A stretch of DNA of 64,000 bases, taken from the NCBI GenBank assembly GCA_964344305.1, contig CAYFMT010000002.1:62001-126000 (forward strand), in the 5' to 3' direction. The notes beneath the pieces are model-generated. The model was not told the DNA's origin and made no database searches. It saw nothing but the letters and a program-made list of their open reading frames with translations. A program made the position numbers and the translations under genes. Within the stretch, counting starts at the first letter, position 1. Each line of letters opens with the position of its first letter. The DNA comes from JABMOV01 sp964344305. Its GTDB lineage: Bacteria > Fidelibacterota > Marinisomatia > Marinisomatales > JABMOV01. Below are positions 43,373 through 53,628 of the stretch, piece by piece.

Positions 43373-46300
43373 CTAGTATGAGTAACGCAGTCGATATTTC
43401 ACAGTGAAATTATCATTTTCATCGACATTACCAACTAGAGAAAAATAGCGATTTACTTTTAGTTCTACACCGACTTCATTGGAATAACTCCCCAATGAAA
43501 ACGATCGTTTATAGGCAAATGATAAATTATCCGTTAACCCGGCTTTAATGGATAGTTCTTCTCCCATCCCGGGATCTATAAGACCTGTGGCACCCGAAAT
43601 TGAGACATCATCAACAATCCCTCCTACACCTCCAATATTTGCAAGGTTTCGTTCAATTTCTGATGCAAGCCATGATCCGAGAAATTGCTGAGCCTGCACA
43701 CCAAACCCGGTGGCATTGGTTTCCAATTCATCAAATCGGACACCCATCATGAGCAGTTCAAAAATATCACTTTCAGAATATCCACTTGTGGAGGTAGGAT
43801 TAATCTGCAAATTATCCGGTGTACCAATCACATTCAACGTGATTTCCTCATCATCAATACTGGTAATAGCTTCAATTTCCATGTATGGATTAAACCCATT
43901 ATTATCAAAGGCTAAATAACCGTATGTTATATCAAAAATATCACTGTAGAAATAGAATTTCCCGTCGATAAATTGAAGTTCACCTGCCCAATCCGCCTCC
44001 TGGTTTCCTTCTTGTGTGTACCCAATTTCACCAATCAGGGTGGCATCCATTTGGCTGTTAAGAAGGGAAAACTGTTCAATGATGGGCATGTTAATCCTGT
44101 AAACATAAACGGTACTACTGCTTTCAATATCGCCTAAATCTGTATCACTGAATTCCTGAAACATTTCCATATCGATCAAACCAACATTACCAGTTATGGT
44201 TATTGTATCACGACCCATAATGTGGAGATCAGAATTCACCCTTCCCTCTATATCATATTCAATGGCATCAATATAAATTTCTTCACCTATCACCTTTAGG
44301 TTGAAGTCCGGACTAAAGAACCGAGTCATATCCATTCCACCCAAAATTGTCAGGTTATCCCTGGTGCTTTTAGTATTCTTTAACATAGAGCCGGTCAATG
44401 TTTCAAACTGGTATTGATTGTCTTTCAATGTTGCTGCGCCATTTACATTGGTAATCGGGTCATTAACCAACAATGAATACACCATACCATTCCTAATTTG
44501 CATGGATCCGTTGCGAATCATGTGCTCAGGCGTACCCGTTAAATAGAGATCAATACCAATTTTTCCCCGTATTGAATCCACGTCCGTAAGATAGTTTGTG
44601 AGAAAATCCATATTGTTAAAGGATCCGTGACTTTCAATAAATATAGGTTCACCCTCTTTGTAACTACCAAACGAGGGTGACCCTGGTGTGTAGTCAATTG
44701 GGAGATAGCCCTTACCATGAATGCGGTCCCCATTTTGTCTCTCGGACGAGAAGGCGTGATAATTCAATCTGTTCCCATCATAGGCTCCATCTCCTTTGAC
44801 TGTCCCCAGATGAATCAGGTCGAACATTGTATTTTCGATATTAACGTCAAAATTGAATGTTGTACGGGGTCCAAAACTCGAAAATGAAAAATCACCAGTA
44901 GCAGAACCTTTAATATCAAACCAGGGAGGCATAAATGATAAGAACCATTCCATATCCACATGGGTGAAGTTGGACTCAAAACTCATTGGTACAGTGGTTG
45001 TTTTATCGGGGAAACCAGATGGAATTGTCCCTGACAATTGAAACCCGGTTTTCTCTCCCACCATGGATATATCATCAATGTGCAAGACTGAGTCTTTTAG
45101 TACACATGAAATATATACGTCCTGAAAATCCTGTGCTTTTATACTTCCATTTTTTATGGATAGATCAACAGAAATTTCGGGAGATCTATCCTCATTCGAC
45201 ACGCTTACTTCACCAAAAAGTGTACCAGTAATATCTGATATATTCTCCGGTAATATCCACCTGACAATTTCACTGTTTATACCTGAGAATTTTAAAATAC
45301 CGTTATATGAATCCGTCCAGGTTCCAGTCCCCTCCAAGACACCATCATCCACATGCAATTCAAAGGGAAGAATAGTTATTAATGAATCTGTCCAAAACAA
45401 TATTGCATCTGATGGGTTTACAAGAAAGTGAGATTGATACGCCATTTGCAATCGGGTTATTTCAATTTTCGTATTCCTGTCATACCTCCCATTTATTTCA
45501 ATATAATCTGGACCGTCATTCATGTGAAGTTGTTCCAGAGATATCCAGTCTGGACTCAGTTGAATATCAATAATTCCATTATCAACATGCTGTTCTTGAA
45601 TAATGCCATCTTCCATGGACAGATGAATAAAACCATTATCAAGTTTATATACATCCTGTACTGTTGCTTCAATGGTTCCACTTGATATAATATAATCTCT
45701 GTAAACCAGGTTTTCAAAATCAACATCTGCATTGACATCAGGAGCATCAAAGGATCCTTCAACGTCCAATAGACCAGTAGCCATTCCATCCTGAAGTATA
45801 TCGGACCAAAAATTGTTCAGCAGAAATGGGCTTGCATTTTTTAGCTCGAAATGAATGTTCAATGTTTGTTCAAAGAAATCAGACCAGCCAGAAACCTCTA
45901 CACTGCTGTTTCCCACGTGGACAGAAACAGGGTCAGTAATGGTTAATCGTTGATCATTGTATGCCATAGACCCTGAGATAGAAAGCGATTCCCCTTCATA
46001 GATTGATGTATCCTGAATTTCTGTTGAGATTGATACGGATGTGAGTTTTTGATCTGTTACAGACCCTTCCAGCAATGCGAGTCCGGAAACACTGGTAGGA
46101 TTGTTGCTTTCAAGCCATTGACTGATATCTATGTTCGCCATTTCCATGGACCCATTGATCCGTCCAGAATTTTCTACTATTCCTTTTAACAACATTTCCG
46201 AGTCATCGCTTTTTAGTGATAACTGGTGCAGTCGAAAATAATCCGGTTGTTTTTCGAGTAAAAAATCGCCATTCATATCAAGTCCCAATGGACTTTCTAC

Positions 46301-47128
46301 CTGGATTATTCCGTGTGAAAGAGAGAAGTCCGTATTAAATGAGCAATGCATATTCAGTGATGAAATTTCTGGTGAAAGGGGAATCTGACTAAAGAAATCC
46401 CTGGGAATATGATAATCAACGACATCAACATTTCCCTGTAGATGTCGCACCTTATCCTCAAAGTATCTTACAGTTCCGTCAAATGCGAAATCATCTATAA
46501 TGGTTCTTTCAAATGAGGCAGTGACAGAGTTTGGGGATATTTTAATGAATGCATTATCCATTTTAACAGAATGCTGATTTGTCAATTCATTAACAGCCAT
46601 ATTTTTAATGGCAATGAGTGTGGAATTATTTTCTGAGAGTATGGACCCTTGGATATCCATATCCAGCAAATACATGTCCCCTGGAGTATCCACGGTGATG
46701 TTGCCTTTAATCATGATCCCCTTAATTGACATTGGCAGTATCATCCTTTCAGGATACAATCGAAATTCATCGCTGTCAGTTGATGCAGGTCTGATTCCTC
46801 GTTGACGAATATAGATATCTCCAACGTACAGCGTAGAAAAAACAGTTTTGCCAAAGAAAAAAGATATTGGATTCAAGCGGAATGAACATTCGTCAAGGGT
46901 GATCGAATTACCGTTTTGATGTGTGAGCTCCAGCTGATCAACACGAATCATGGAGAGAGCATGGCCAGAAACCTCATCTGTCTTGACAGCCCAACCAGAT
47001 GATTTCAGATAGTCATCATTTAATGTATCGAGGAGAGTCTTTTCCCACAAAGTCGGTCGAAGCAAATAGTATCCGCTTACTACCAGCAGGAGTATAGAGC
47101 CATAGACAATGATTCGTGCACGTTTCAT
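43373..47128 (-). CDS. tamB: Translocation/assembly module protein TamB (DUF490)
   Basis: A very long (1,251-residue) protein with one N-terminal membrane anchor (about residues 5-22) and a repetitive beta-rich body. The C-terminal DUF490 domain (from about 1,000) carries the signatures GTPDNLQINPTSTSGYSESD, FELLMMG and FLGSWLASEIERN. TamB forms a long hydrophobic groove between the two membranes and is linked to protein insertion and lipid transport. I prefer the ATG giving MKRARIIVYGS, which starts right before the anchor; an ATG at 47158 adds ten residues. The tamB-tamA order matches their joint role. Confidence 0.88.
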   Translation of the reverse strand: MKRARIIVYGSILLLVVSGYYLLRPTLWEKTLLDTLNDDYLKSSGWAVKTDEVSGHALSMIRVDQLELTHQNGNSITLDECSFRLNPISFFFGKTVFSTLYVGDIYIRQRGIRPASTDSDEFRLYPERMILPMSIKGIMIKGNITVDTPGDMYLLDMDIQGSILSENNSTLIAIKNMAVNELTNQHSVKMDNAFIKISPNSVTASFERTIIDDFAFDGTVRYFEDKVRHLQGNVDVVDYHIPRDFFSQIPLSPEISSLNMHCSFNTDFSLSHGIIQVESPLGLDMNGDFLLEKQPDYFRLHQLSLKSDDSEMLLKGIVENSGRINGSMEMANIDISQWLESNNPTSVSGLALLEGSVTDQKLTSVSISTEIQDTSIYEGESLSISGSMAYNDQRLTITDPVSVHVGNSSVEVSGWSDFFEQTLNIHFELKNASPFLLNNFWSDILQDGMATGLLDVEGSFDAPDVNADVDFENLVYRDYIISSGTIEATVQDVYKLDNGFIHLSMEDGIIQEQHVDNGIIDIQLSPDWISLEQLHMNDGPDYIEINGRYDRNTKIEITRLQMAYQSHFLVNPSDAILFWTDSLITILPFELHVDDGVLEGTGTWTDSYNGILKFSGINSEIVRWILPENISDITGTLFGEVSVSNEDRSPEISVDLSIKNGSIKAQDFQDVYISCVLKDSVLHIDDISMVGEKTGFQLSGTIPSGFPDKTTTVPMSFESNFTHVDMEWFLSFMPPWFDIKGSATGDFSFSSFGPRTTFNFDVNIENTMFDLIHLGTVKGDGAYDGNRLNYHAFSSERQNGDRIHGKGYLPIDYTPGSPSFGSYKEGEPIFIESHGSFNNMDFLTNYLTDVDSIRGKIGIDLYLTGTPEHMIRNGSMQIRNGMVYSLLVNDPITNVNGAATLKDNQYQFETLTGSMLKNTKSTRDNLTILGGMDMTRFFSPDFNLKVIGEEIYIDAIEYDIEGRVNSDLHIMGRDTITITGNVGLIDMEMFQEFSDTDLGDIESSSTVYVYRINMPIIEQFSLLNSQMDATLIGEIGYTQEGNQEADWAGELQFIDGKFYFYSDIFDITYGYLAFDNNGFNPYMEIEAITSIDDEEITLNVIGTPDNLQINPTSTSGYSESDIFELLMMGVRFDELETNATGFGVQAQQFLGSWLASEIERNLANIGGVGGIVDDVSISGATGLIDPGMGEELSIKAGLTDNLSFAYKRSFSLGSYSNEVGVELKVNRYFSLVGNVDENDNFTVKYRLRYSY

Positions 47129-47184
47129 GTTGGATAGAGTTATTCCCTGAGCTAACAAAATTACATGAAGTGGGTTCCAAATAC

Positions 47185-47216
47185 AAAAAAAGCGTCCATT
47201 TCAGGACGCTTTTTTT
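47185..47216 (-). terminator. Rho-independent terminator after dnaK
   Basis: A 13-bp stem (AAAAAAAGCGTCC paired with GGACGCTTTTTTT, six-base loop ATTTCA) lies 21 bases after the dnaK stop codon. The T run follows on the minus strand. It separates the clpC/dnaK transcript from tamB, so a tamB promoter is expected between 47129 and 47184. Confidence 0.9.
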
Positions 47217-47237
47217 CAAGATTATTCAGGTCGGTGT

Positions 47238-49148
47238 CTAGTCTACCACTTCAAAATCCGCATCTTCTATTTCACCATCACCTTTATCTTTCTTTTTCTT
47301 TGATGGTTCTTCAGATGGCTGACCGGCATCTGATGGTTGTGCATCACCTTGAGCATCTGCGTACATATTTTGTGCGTGTTTACTCCATGTCTGATTCAGT
47401 TTTTCCATGGCAGATTTTATGTCGTCGACATTTGAACCACTGTTTGCCTTTTTCAATGATTCTGCAGCTTCCTGCAATTCCTTTTTGTCATCCTCACCAA
47501 GTTTGTCACCGAATTCATTCAGGTTTTTCTCGGTTTGGTACACCAGCTGTTCCGCCTGATTATGAATATCAATAGCTTCTCGTTTTTGTTTATCCTCTGC
47601 CTCATGTTTTTTGGCATCGTTCACCATTTTATCCACTTCAGAGTCGGATAACCCACTGGATGCTTCAATACGGATGCTCTGTTCTTTACCCGTGGCTTTG
47701 TCTTTTGCATTCACATTAAGTATACCATTGGCATCAATATCAAATGTGACTTCAATTTGTGGAACACCGCGTGGTGCCGGTGGAATCCCATCCAGGTGAA
47801 ATCGTCCGATAGTCTTATTGTCAGCGGCCATTTCACGTTCACCCTGAAGCACATGTATCTCAACGGTAGTTTGGTTATCGGCTGCTGTACTGAACACCTG
47901 GCTCTTCTTCGTAGGAATGGTCGTATTCCGTTCAATCAATTTTGTTGAAACGCTACCGAGTGTTTCAATTCCAAGGGACAATGGTGTCACGTCAAGCAAT
48001 AATATATCATCTACATCACCTGCAAGAACTCCACCCTGAATAGCAGCTCCAATAGCCACAACTTCATCTGGGTTCACACTTCGGTTTGGTTCCTTCCCAA
48101 AGATCTCCTTCACTTTTTCTTGAATGGCAGGGATACGTGTGGAACCACCCACCAGGATGACTTCATTAATCTCACTTGCAGATAAACCTGCATCCTTGAT
48201 GGCATTCTTACAAGGCTGAATCGTACGTTGAATGAGATCATCCACCAATTCTTCAAATTTTGCTCTTGTAAGGTTCAAATTCAAATGTTTTGGACCTGAA
48301 GCATCTGCTGTAATAAAGGGAAGATTGATATCTGTCTGTTTTGAACTGGACAACTCTTTCTTTGCAGCTTCAGCAGCTTCTTTCAATCTCTGAAGAGCCA
48401 TGGGATCCTGCTTTAAATCAATCCCGTCACTTTTCTTGAATTCACTGACAATCCAGTCAATAACTTTCTGATCAAAATCGTCTCCACCAAGATGGGTATC
48501 ACCATTGGTTGATTTGACTTCAAAAACGCCGTCCCCTAATTCAAGGACAGAAATATCAAATGTACCACCGCCAAGATCAAATACAGCAATTTTTTCATCA
48601 TTCTTTTTATCCATGCCATAGGCAAGTGATGCCGCTGTTGGTTCATTGATAATTCTTCGAACATTCAATCCGGCAATCTTTCCGGCATCTTTAGTAGCCT
48701 GGCGTTGAGAATCATTGAAATAAGCCGGAACGGTGATGACAGCATCAGTAACTTCTGTTCCTAAATGTTCTTCAGCCATCTGTTTGAGCTTTTGTAGAAC
48801 CATTGCACCAATTTCCGGTGGTGTATATTCTTTTCCACCAGCTTTGACCACAACCGCTCCATTTGCATTTTTGTTGACTTCGTAGGGAACCTCATTCATT
48901 TCAGTTCCAACTTCATCATACATTCGACCCATAAATCTTTTGATAGAATAAACGGTGTTTGCGGGATTTGTCACAGCCTGCCGTTTTGCAGGTTGACCGA
49001 CAATACGTTCATCATCTTTTGTAAATGCAACAATAGAAGGTGTGGTTCTACCACCTTCTGGACTTGTGATAACTGTTGGCTCACCACCTTCGAGTACTGC
49101 CACACATGAATTGGTTGTACCCAGATCAATTCCAATAATTTTTCCCAT
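47238..49148 (-). CDS. dnaK: Chaperone protein DnaK (Hsp70)
   Basis: A 636-residue Hsp70. It opens with GKIIGIDLGTTNSCVAVLEG and has the ATPase signatures IAVFDLGGGTFDISV and VILVGGSTRIPAIQ. The substrate domain starts near 390 (LLLDVTPLSLGIET), and the acidic C-terminus ends in IEDADFEVVD. No grpE or dnaJ gene is next to it; clpC lies upstream on the same strand. A good AAGGAG ribosome site precedes the ATG, and a perfect TATAAT -10 box lies about 80 bases upstream. There is no CIRCE element. Confidence 0.98.
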   Translation of the reverse strand: MGKIIGIDLGTTNSCVAVLEGGEPTVITSPEGGRTTPSIVAFTKDDERIVGQPAKRQAVTNPANTVYSIKRFMGRMYDEVGTEMNEVPYEVNKNANGAVVVKAGGKEYTPPEIGAMVLQKLKQMAEEHLGTEVTDAVITVPAYFNDSQRQATKDAGKIAGLNVRRIINEPTAASLAYGMDKKNDEKIAVFDLGGGTFDISVLELGDGVFEVKSTNGDTHLGGDDFDQKVIDWIVSEFKKSDGIDLKQDPMALQRLKEAAEAAKKELSSSKQTDINLPFITADASGPKHLNLNLTRAKFEELVDDLIQRTIQPCKNAIKDAGLSASEINEVILVGGSTRIPAIQEKVKEIFGKEPNRSVNPDEVVAIGAAIQGGVLAGDVDDILLLDVTPLSLGIETLGSVSTKLIERNTTIPTKKSQVFSTAADNQTTVEIHVLQGEREMAADNKTIGRFHLDGIPPAPRGVPQIEVTFDIDANGILNVNAKDKATGKEQSIRIEASSGLSDSEVDKMVNDAKKHEAEDKQKREAIDIHNQAEQLVYQTEKNLNEFGDKLGEDDKKELQEAAESLKKANSGSNVDDIKSAMEKLNQTWSKHAQNMYADAQGDAQPSDAGQPSEEPSKKKKDKGDGEIEDADFEVVD

Positions 49149-49218
49149 GTATAATCTCCTTAAATCTTTAGACGAAATATGAATGACAATTAATATGCCA
49201 CGGTACTATGTCATGCAA

Positions 49219-49257
49219 TATGGCAGATTATACCTCATTTTACCTTTTTATGGCAGA
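49219..49257 (-). promoter_or_regulatory. dnaK promoter region with a duplicated 9-bp element
   Basis: On the minus strand a perfect TATAAT (49232-49227) lies about 80 bases before dnaK. The plus-strand 9-mer TATGGCAGA occurs twice, at 49219-49227 and 49249-49257, exactly 30 bases apart. One copy overlaps the -35 position and the other abuts the -10 box. This looks like a regulator site. No CIRCE or HAIR sequence is seen. Confidence 0.45.
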
Positions 49258-49260
49258 CAA

Positions 49261-51738
49261 TTAAACTGATTCTTTCTTCGGAGATTTTTTAGGGCTGGTT
49301 CTTTTTTGGCGTTTCGTGTTAAAAGTGATCGAAAACTCCTTCTTGACAGCATCCACTCTGATGGTATCTCCATTTCTGGATGCTTTATCAAGCAGCATTT
49401 CACTGATTGGGTTCTCAAGATTGGTCTGAATCTCTCGCCTCAGGTGTCTTGCTCCATATTCTACACTGTATCCCAGTTCAACCAGGAGTTGTTTTGCTCG
49501 TTTGGTAATTGAAAATGTTTTACCCATCTTTCCTAGGTTTTCCAACAGATCCGATATTTGGATATCAACAATATTCAGTACATCAGATTTACGAAGGGGA
49601 TGAAAGACAAGTTTCTCATCGACTCTGTTGAGAAATTCCGGACTGAACATCAACTTCACTTCTTCCATGATCCGGGCTTCAATTTCTTTTTCAGTTGACT
49701 CAAGGTTTTCTTCTAAAAACCCTATTCCACCTGTTGCTTGCAGCGTTTTTGTTCCCAGGTTGGATGTCATAATGACAATGGTATTCTTGAAATCAACTTT
49801 TCTACCAAGACTATCTGTAAGTAACCCTTCATCAAACAATTGCAATAGAAGATTAAAAACATCAGTGTGGGCTTTTTCTATCTCATCGAACAGAATGACG
49901 GAATAAGGGTTTCTCCTTACCCTTTCTGTCAGATCTCCACCTTCTTCGTACCCGACATACCCGGGAGGAGCCCCGATTAATCTGGAAACAGTAAATCGCT
50001 CACTGTATTCTGACATATCCAGTTTGATGAGGGCATTCTGGTGACTGAACAGGTACTGGGCCAGTCCCTTCGCCATTTCCGTTTTTCCTACACCCGTTGG
50101 CCCTAGAAACAAAAACACTCCGATGGGTCTGTTTGGATTTTTTAATCCTGCCCTGGCTCGCTGGATGGATCTGGTTAGAGAATCGATGGCATGATTCTGC
50201 CCCACGATATAACGGTGAAGACCATCCCTCATATTCAATAGTTTTTTACTTTCTGATTCCGCTACCTCATTCAGCGGTATTCCTGTCATGAGTGCAACCA
50301 CATCCGCTACATTTTGTTTTGTTATGCGTTCCGGGTTCAGTTTTTCAGAATCCACCCATTCCCTATGATACTCTCCCAGTTTTTTAACAAGTTGATGCTC
50401 TTTATCCCTTAAAGTGGCCGCATTCTCAAATTTCTGATCCGCAACCATGGATTCTTTTTTCTTCCGGGTTTCCTCGATTTCTTTTTCAATGTCGAGGATA
50501 TTCTGGGGAACTGAGATGGTTTCCATGTGGGACCGTGAGCCAGCTTCATCCATGACGTCAATGGCTTTATCCGGTAAAAATCTATCACTGATATACCGTT
50601 CAGCTAAATACACACAGGCCTCGATGGCTTCATCATCGTAAATAACATTATGATGGGTTTCGTAGTTAGATCTCAATCCCTTTAAAATGGCAATGGATTC
50701 ATCCATGCTTGGTGGGTTAACAATTATTCGCTGAAACCGTCGTTCTAGAGCCCCATCTTTTTCAATGGACTTGCGGTATTCATCCATAGTTGTTGCGCCA
50801 ATGCAATGTATATCCCCTCTGGCCAGAGCAGGTTTGAACATATTGGATGCATCCAGAGATCCGGCTGCCCCTCCGGCACCAACAAGGGTATGGATTTCAT
50901 CAATAAACAAAATGACATCTTTAGAGTTTTCAAGCTCAACCATGATGGTTTTCATGCGCTCTTCAAATTGTCCTCGATACTTTGTACCGGCAACAGTGGA
51001 TGCAAGGTCCAGGGATAAAATGCGTTTGTTCCTGAGCATGCGTGGGACAGATTTTGCAATAATTTTATGTGCCAGACCTTCAATAATGGCCGTTTTTCCC
51101 ACACCAGGTTCACCAATCAGTACCGGGTTGTTTTTCTTCCGACGACTCAAGATTTGTGCAACACGTATGATTTCCTCTTCGCGCCCGATAACTGGGTCCA
51201 GATCCCCTTTTCTGGCCAGATCCGTCACATCCCTGCTAAAGTGATCAAGAGCGGGTGTGGTATTCTTTTTCTGCTTTTTCTGAGACGAACCACCCATGGG
51301 TTTTGGAGACGAATCCTCCTTTATCAATTCTTTCACATTTTGATAATCAAGATTAAACCCTGTTAACACCTCATAGGCAATTCCTTCGGATTCCTTTAAC
51401 ATGGCCAGCATTAAATGTTCATCACCTGCAATAGAACGTCCCAGGGCGTTTGCTTCCGTAAAGGCACGGCGGAGTATACGTTCAGCCCTTCGAGTCAACG
51501 GAAGATGACCAAGAGTCATGGTACCTCCCGACGATTTTATCATATCTTCAATCATGGACCGAATCTCATCCAGGTTACAATCGTAGATTTCCAGAATACT
51601 GATGGACTGGCCGGATTTCAGTTTCAAGATACCAAGTAGAAGATGTTCTGACCCGACATAACTGTGACCAAGGCGAATGGCTTCTTCCTTGGCGGATTTC
51701 ATAACTCTTTGTACGTGTTTAGAGAAATTTTCTTTCAT
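49261..51738 (-). CDS. clpC: ATP-dependent Clp protease ATP-binding subunit ClpC
   Basis: An 825-residue Hsp100 unfoldase that feeds ClpP and acts in protein quality control. It has the two N-terminal Clp repeats (residues 1-145), a first AAA domain with Walker A GEPGVGKTA, a middle region with a UVR-like helix (FENAATLRDKEHQLVKKL) and a second AAA domain with Walker A GPTGVGKTEM. The middle segment marks ClpC rather than ClpA or ClpB. Its 3' end lies immediately before the dnaK promoter region, so heat-stress genes are clustered. The C-terminus is a short Lys/Ser-rich tail. Confidence 0.95.
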   Translation of the reverse strand: MKENFSKHVQRVMKSAKEEAIRLGHSYVGSEHLLLGILKLKSGQSISILEIYDCNLDEIRSMIEDMIKSSGGTMTLGHLPLTRRAERILRRAFTEANALGRSIAGDEHLMLAMLKESEGIAYEVLTGFNLDYQNVKELIKEDSSPKPMGGSSQKKQKKNTTPALDHFSRDVTDLARKGDLDPVIGREEEIIRVAQILSRRKKNNPVLIGEPGVGKTAIIEGLAHKIIAKSVPRMLRNKRILSLDLASTVAGTKYRGQFEERMKTIMVELENSKDVILFIDEIHTLVGAGGAAGSLDASNMFKPALARGDIHCIGATTMDEYRKSIEKDGALERRFQRIIVNPPSMDESIAILKGLRSNYETHHNVIYDDEAIEACVYLAERYISDRFLPDKAIDVMDEAGSRSHMETISVPQNILDIEKEIEETRKKKESMVADQKFENAATLRDKEHQLVKKLGEYHREWVDSEKLNPERITKQNVADVVALMTGIPLNEVAESESKKLLNMRDGLHRYIVGQNHAIDSLTRSIQRARAGLKNPNRPIGVFLFLGPTGVGKTEMAKGLAQYLFSHQNALIKLDMSEYSERFTVSRLIGAPPGYVGYEEGGDLTERVRRNPYSVILFDEIEKAHTDVFNLLLQLFDEGLLTDSLGRKVDFKNTIVIMTSNLGTKTLQATGGIGFLEENLESTEKEIEARIMEEVKLMFSPEFLNRVDEKLVFHPLRKSDVLNIVDIQISDLLENLGKMGKTFSITKRAKQLLVELGYSVEYGARHLRREIQTNLENPISEMLLDKASRNGDTIRVDAVKKEFSITFNTKRQKRTSPKKSPKKESV

Positions 51739-51749
51739 GGATAATTCAC

Positions 51750-52439
51750 TTACTCGTCATCAAGACGGTTGTTTGGCACTGGTGTTCCGTTTTCTAATAT
51801 TAGATGTACATTGCCCACTCCCGCAACCTTTGGATTGTGAGTGGTGATCAGGATCGTTTGTTTGAGGTCTGATCTGATCTGATTCAAGTAGTCAATCATC
51901 TTTTCTGCATTCTCGGTATCAAGATTCCCTGTGGGTTCGTCCGCCAACAGCAAGTCAGGATTGTTTATCAATGCCCTGCACAACGCAAGTCTTTGACGTT
52001 CACCCCCGGACAATTGTGATGGAAAATGGTCTTTCCTGTCTATGAGTCCAAAATAATCCAAGAGTTCATCTGCTTTTTTTTCGTTGGGGATCTTTTCATC
52101 CAAAATTCTCGAGGGGATCAGCACATTTTCTCTTGCATTGAACTCAGGGAGCAAATGATGAAACTGGAATACAAACCCAATGTGTCTGTTTCGAAAAGTT
52201 GACAATGATCTGTCATTTAATTTAAATGGATTTTCTGAACAAATGGTTAATTCACCTGAATCCGGTGTATCCAGTGTTCCAAAAATATTAAGAAGAGTGG
52301 ATTTCCCAGATCCCGACGGACCCATGATGGTAATGAAATCACCCTGCGAGATTTGAAGATTAATATCTGATAGAACATCCAGTTTCCTTGGGCCGATCTG
52401 GTAAGATTTCGATAGGGCTTTTGCTTCTAAAATGATCAT
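51750..52439 (-). CDS. lolD: Lipoprotein-releasing ABC transporter ATPase LolD
   Basis: A 229-residue ABC ATPase: Walker A GPSGSGKST (about 40-48), signature LSGGERQRLALCRA, Walker B LLLADEPTGNLD and the H-loop (ITTHNP). It belongs to the LolD/MacB/FtsE group. The two permease genes upstream, of the LolC/LolE type, make release of outer-membrane lipoproteins the likely job. Only one base separates it from the first permease gene. Confidence 0.92.
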   Translation of the reverse strand: MIILEAKALSKSYQIGPRKLDVLSDINLQISQGDFITIMGPSGSGKSTLLNIFGTLDTPDSGELTICSENPFKLNDRSLSTFRNRHIGFVFQFHHLLPEFNARENVLIPSRILDEKIPNEKKADELLDYFGLIDRKDHFPSQLSGGERQRLALCRALINNPDLLLADEPTGNLDTENAEKMIDYLNQIRSDLKQTILITTHNPKVAGVGNVHLILENGTPVPNNRLDDE

Positions 52440-52440
52440 T

Positions 52441-53628
52441 TCATTTTTCCGTAAAAAGTGAATGAGAAGGTTCGATTGTTTCTAGTCTTTTTGCCGCTAT
52501 TTGGGATGCGAGATAAATGAATAATCCTGCAATGAAGATAATCGCAATTGACGAACTAAATGTTAGTTCCACAGGCAAAACAGGGTGTAGATAGATATTA
52601 GTTGGCAATTTTATCAATGAGTAGGATTCTTGAATCCACACAAGGGACACACCTAAAAAGAATCCTATCCCTGCCCCTGAACCACCAATTAAGAATCCCT
52701 GCCTGAGAATAATCCGCTGGATCATTCGACGGTTGGCTCCCATGGCTCGCAACATGCCAAGTTCGCTGATTTTTTGTGTGGTAATAAGCACAAGGGTGGT
52801 TGAAAGATTGAAGGCCGCAACAATAATGATAAGACTCAGAATGATCATAGCACCAATTCTTTCCATTCGCATGGCATTGTAAAGAGCTTCATGCATTTCA
52901 TCCCAGGTTTCGATTTTGTTCCCAAGACCATGCTTTAGTATTTTTGATTTAACAATGTCTGATTCTTTTGGATCAACCAGCCGCAGATCAAGTCCATCTT
53001 GATCAGGGTTTCGTTTATATAATTGTTTACCGGATTCCAGGGATATGAACACCATTTCGTCATCGAATTGGAGGACATCAGCAGAAAACACACCTTTCAC
53101 GGTACATTGCATCATGGATGGGATGCCGAATAAACCCGGGGCATCAATTGGGTTAATCAAAGTTACCGTATCTCCCGCTCGCGCGTTTAACCTGGTTGCC
53201 AGTGTTTTACCGATATAGACTGAATTATCATCAGAGGAACTATTATCAATATCGAGACCAATAGAATAAAATCTATCTAGCATATGAAGATCAATGGCCT
53301 TCAAGGTAATAAGGCGAATAGAGTTACCCCGTCGTTTTATTAATCCTTTCCGCTCCATGAATTCACTGGTCATTTTGATACCTTCAATGTCATTTATGGT
53401 ACGGATTTCATTTGAAGATACGGTACCATGAATGCGGATATCGCTTTCAAAACCCCTGATTTTCTGTATAACCTGGGTTTCAAATCCCTGGAGAATAGAT
53501 ACGGATAGAACCAGTGCAAAACACCCGACTCCCATACCCAGTATTGCAATCCAACCCGTAAATCGACTTGTACCGGCTCCTTTTCCACCCAATGCAAATC
53601 TTCTTGCGATGTAGTGAGTCAACTTCAT
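52441..53628 (-). CDS. Lipoprotein-releasing ABC transporter permease (LolC/LolE)
   Basis: A 395-residue permease with four membrane segments: one at 25-48 and three near the C-terminus. A large periplasmic MacB-like domain lies between, and the conserved cytoplasmic FtsX part reads KISELGMLRAMGANRRMIQRI. It starts inside the end of the second permease gene with a four-base overlap. It would pair with the other permease as a heterodimer driven by LolD. LolC and LolE cannot be assigned separately here. Confidence 0.88.
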   Translation of the reverse strand: MKLTHYIARRFALGGKGAGTSRFTGWIAILGMGVGCFALVLSVSILQGFETQVIQKIRGFESDIRIHGTVSSNEIRTINDIEGIKMTSEFMERKGLIKRRGNSIRLITLKAIDLHMLDRFYSIGLDIDNSSSDDNSVYIGKTLATRLNARAGDTVTLINPIDAPGLFGIPSMMQCTVKGVFSADVLQFDDEMVFISLESGKQLYKRNPDQDGLDLRLVDPKESDIVKSKILKHGLGNKIETWDEMHEALYNAMRMERIGAMIILSLIIIVAAFNLSTTLVLITTQKISELGMLRAMGANRRMIQRIILRQGFLIGGSGAGIGFFLGVSLVWIQESYSLIKLPTNIYLHPVLPVELTFSSSIAIIFIAGLFIYLASQIAAKRLETIEPSHSLFTEK

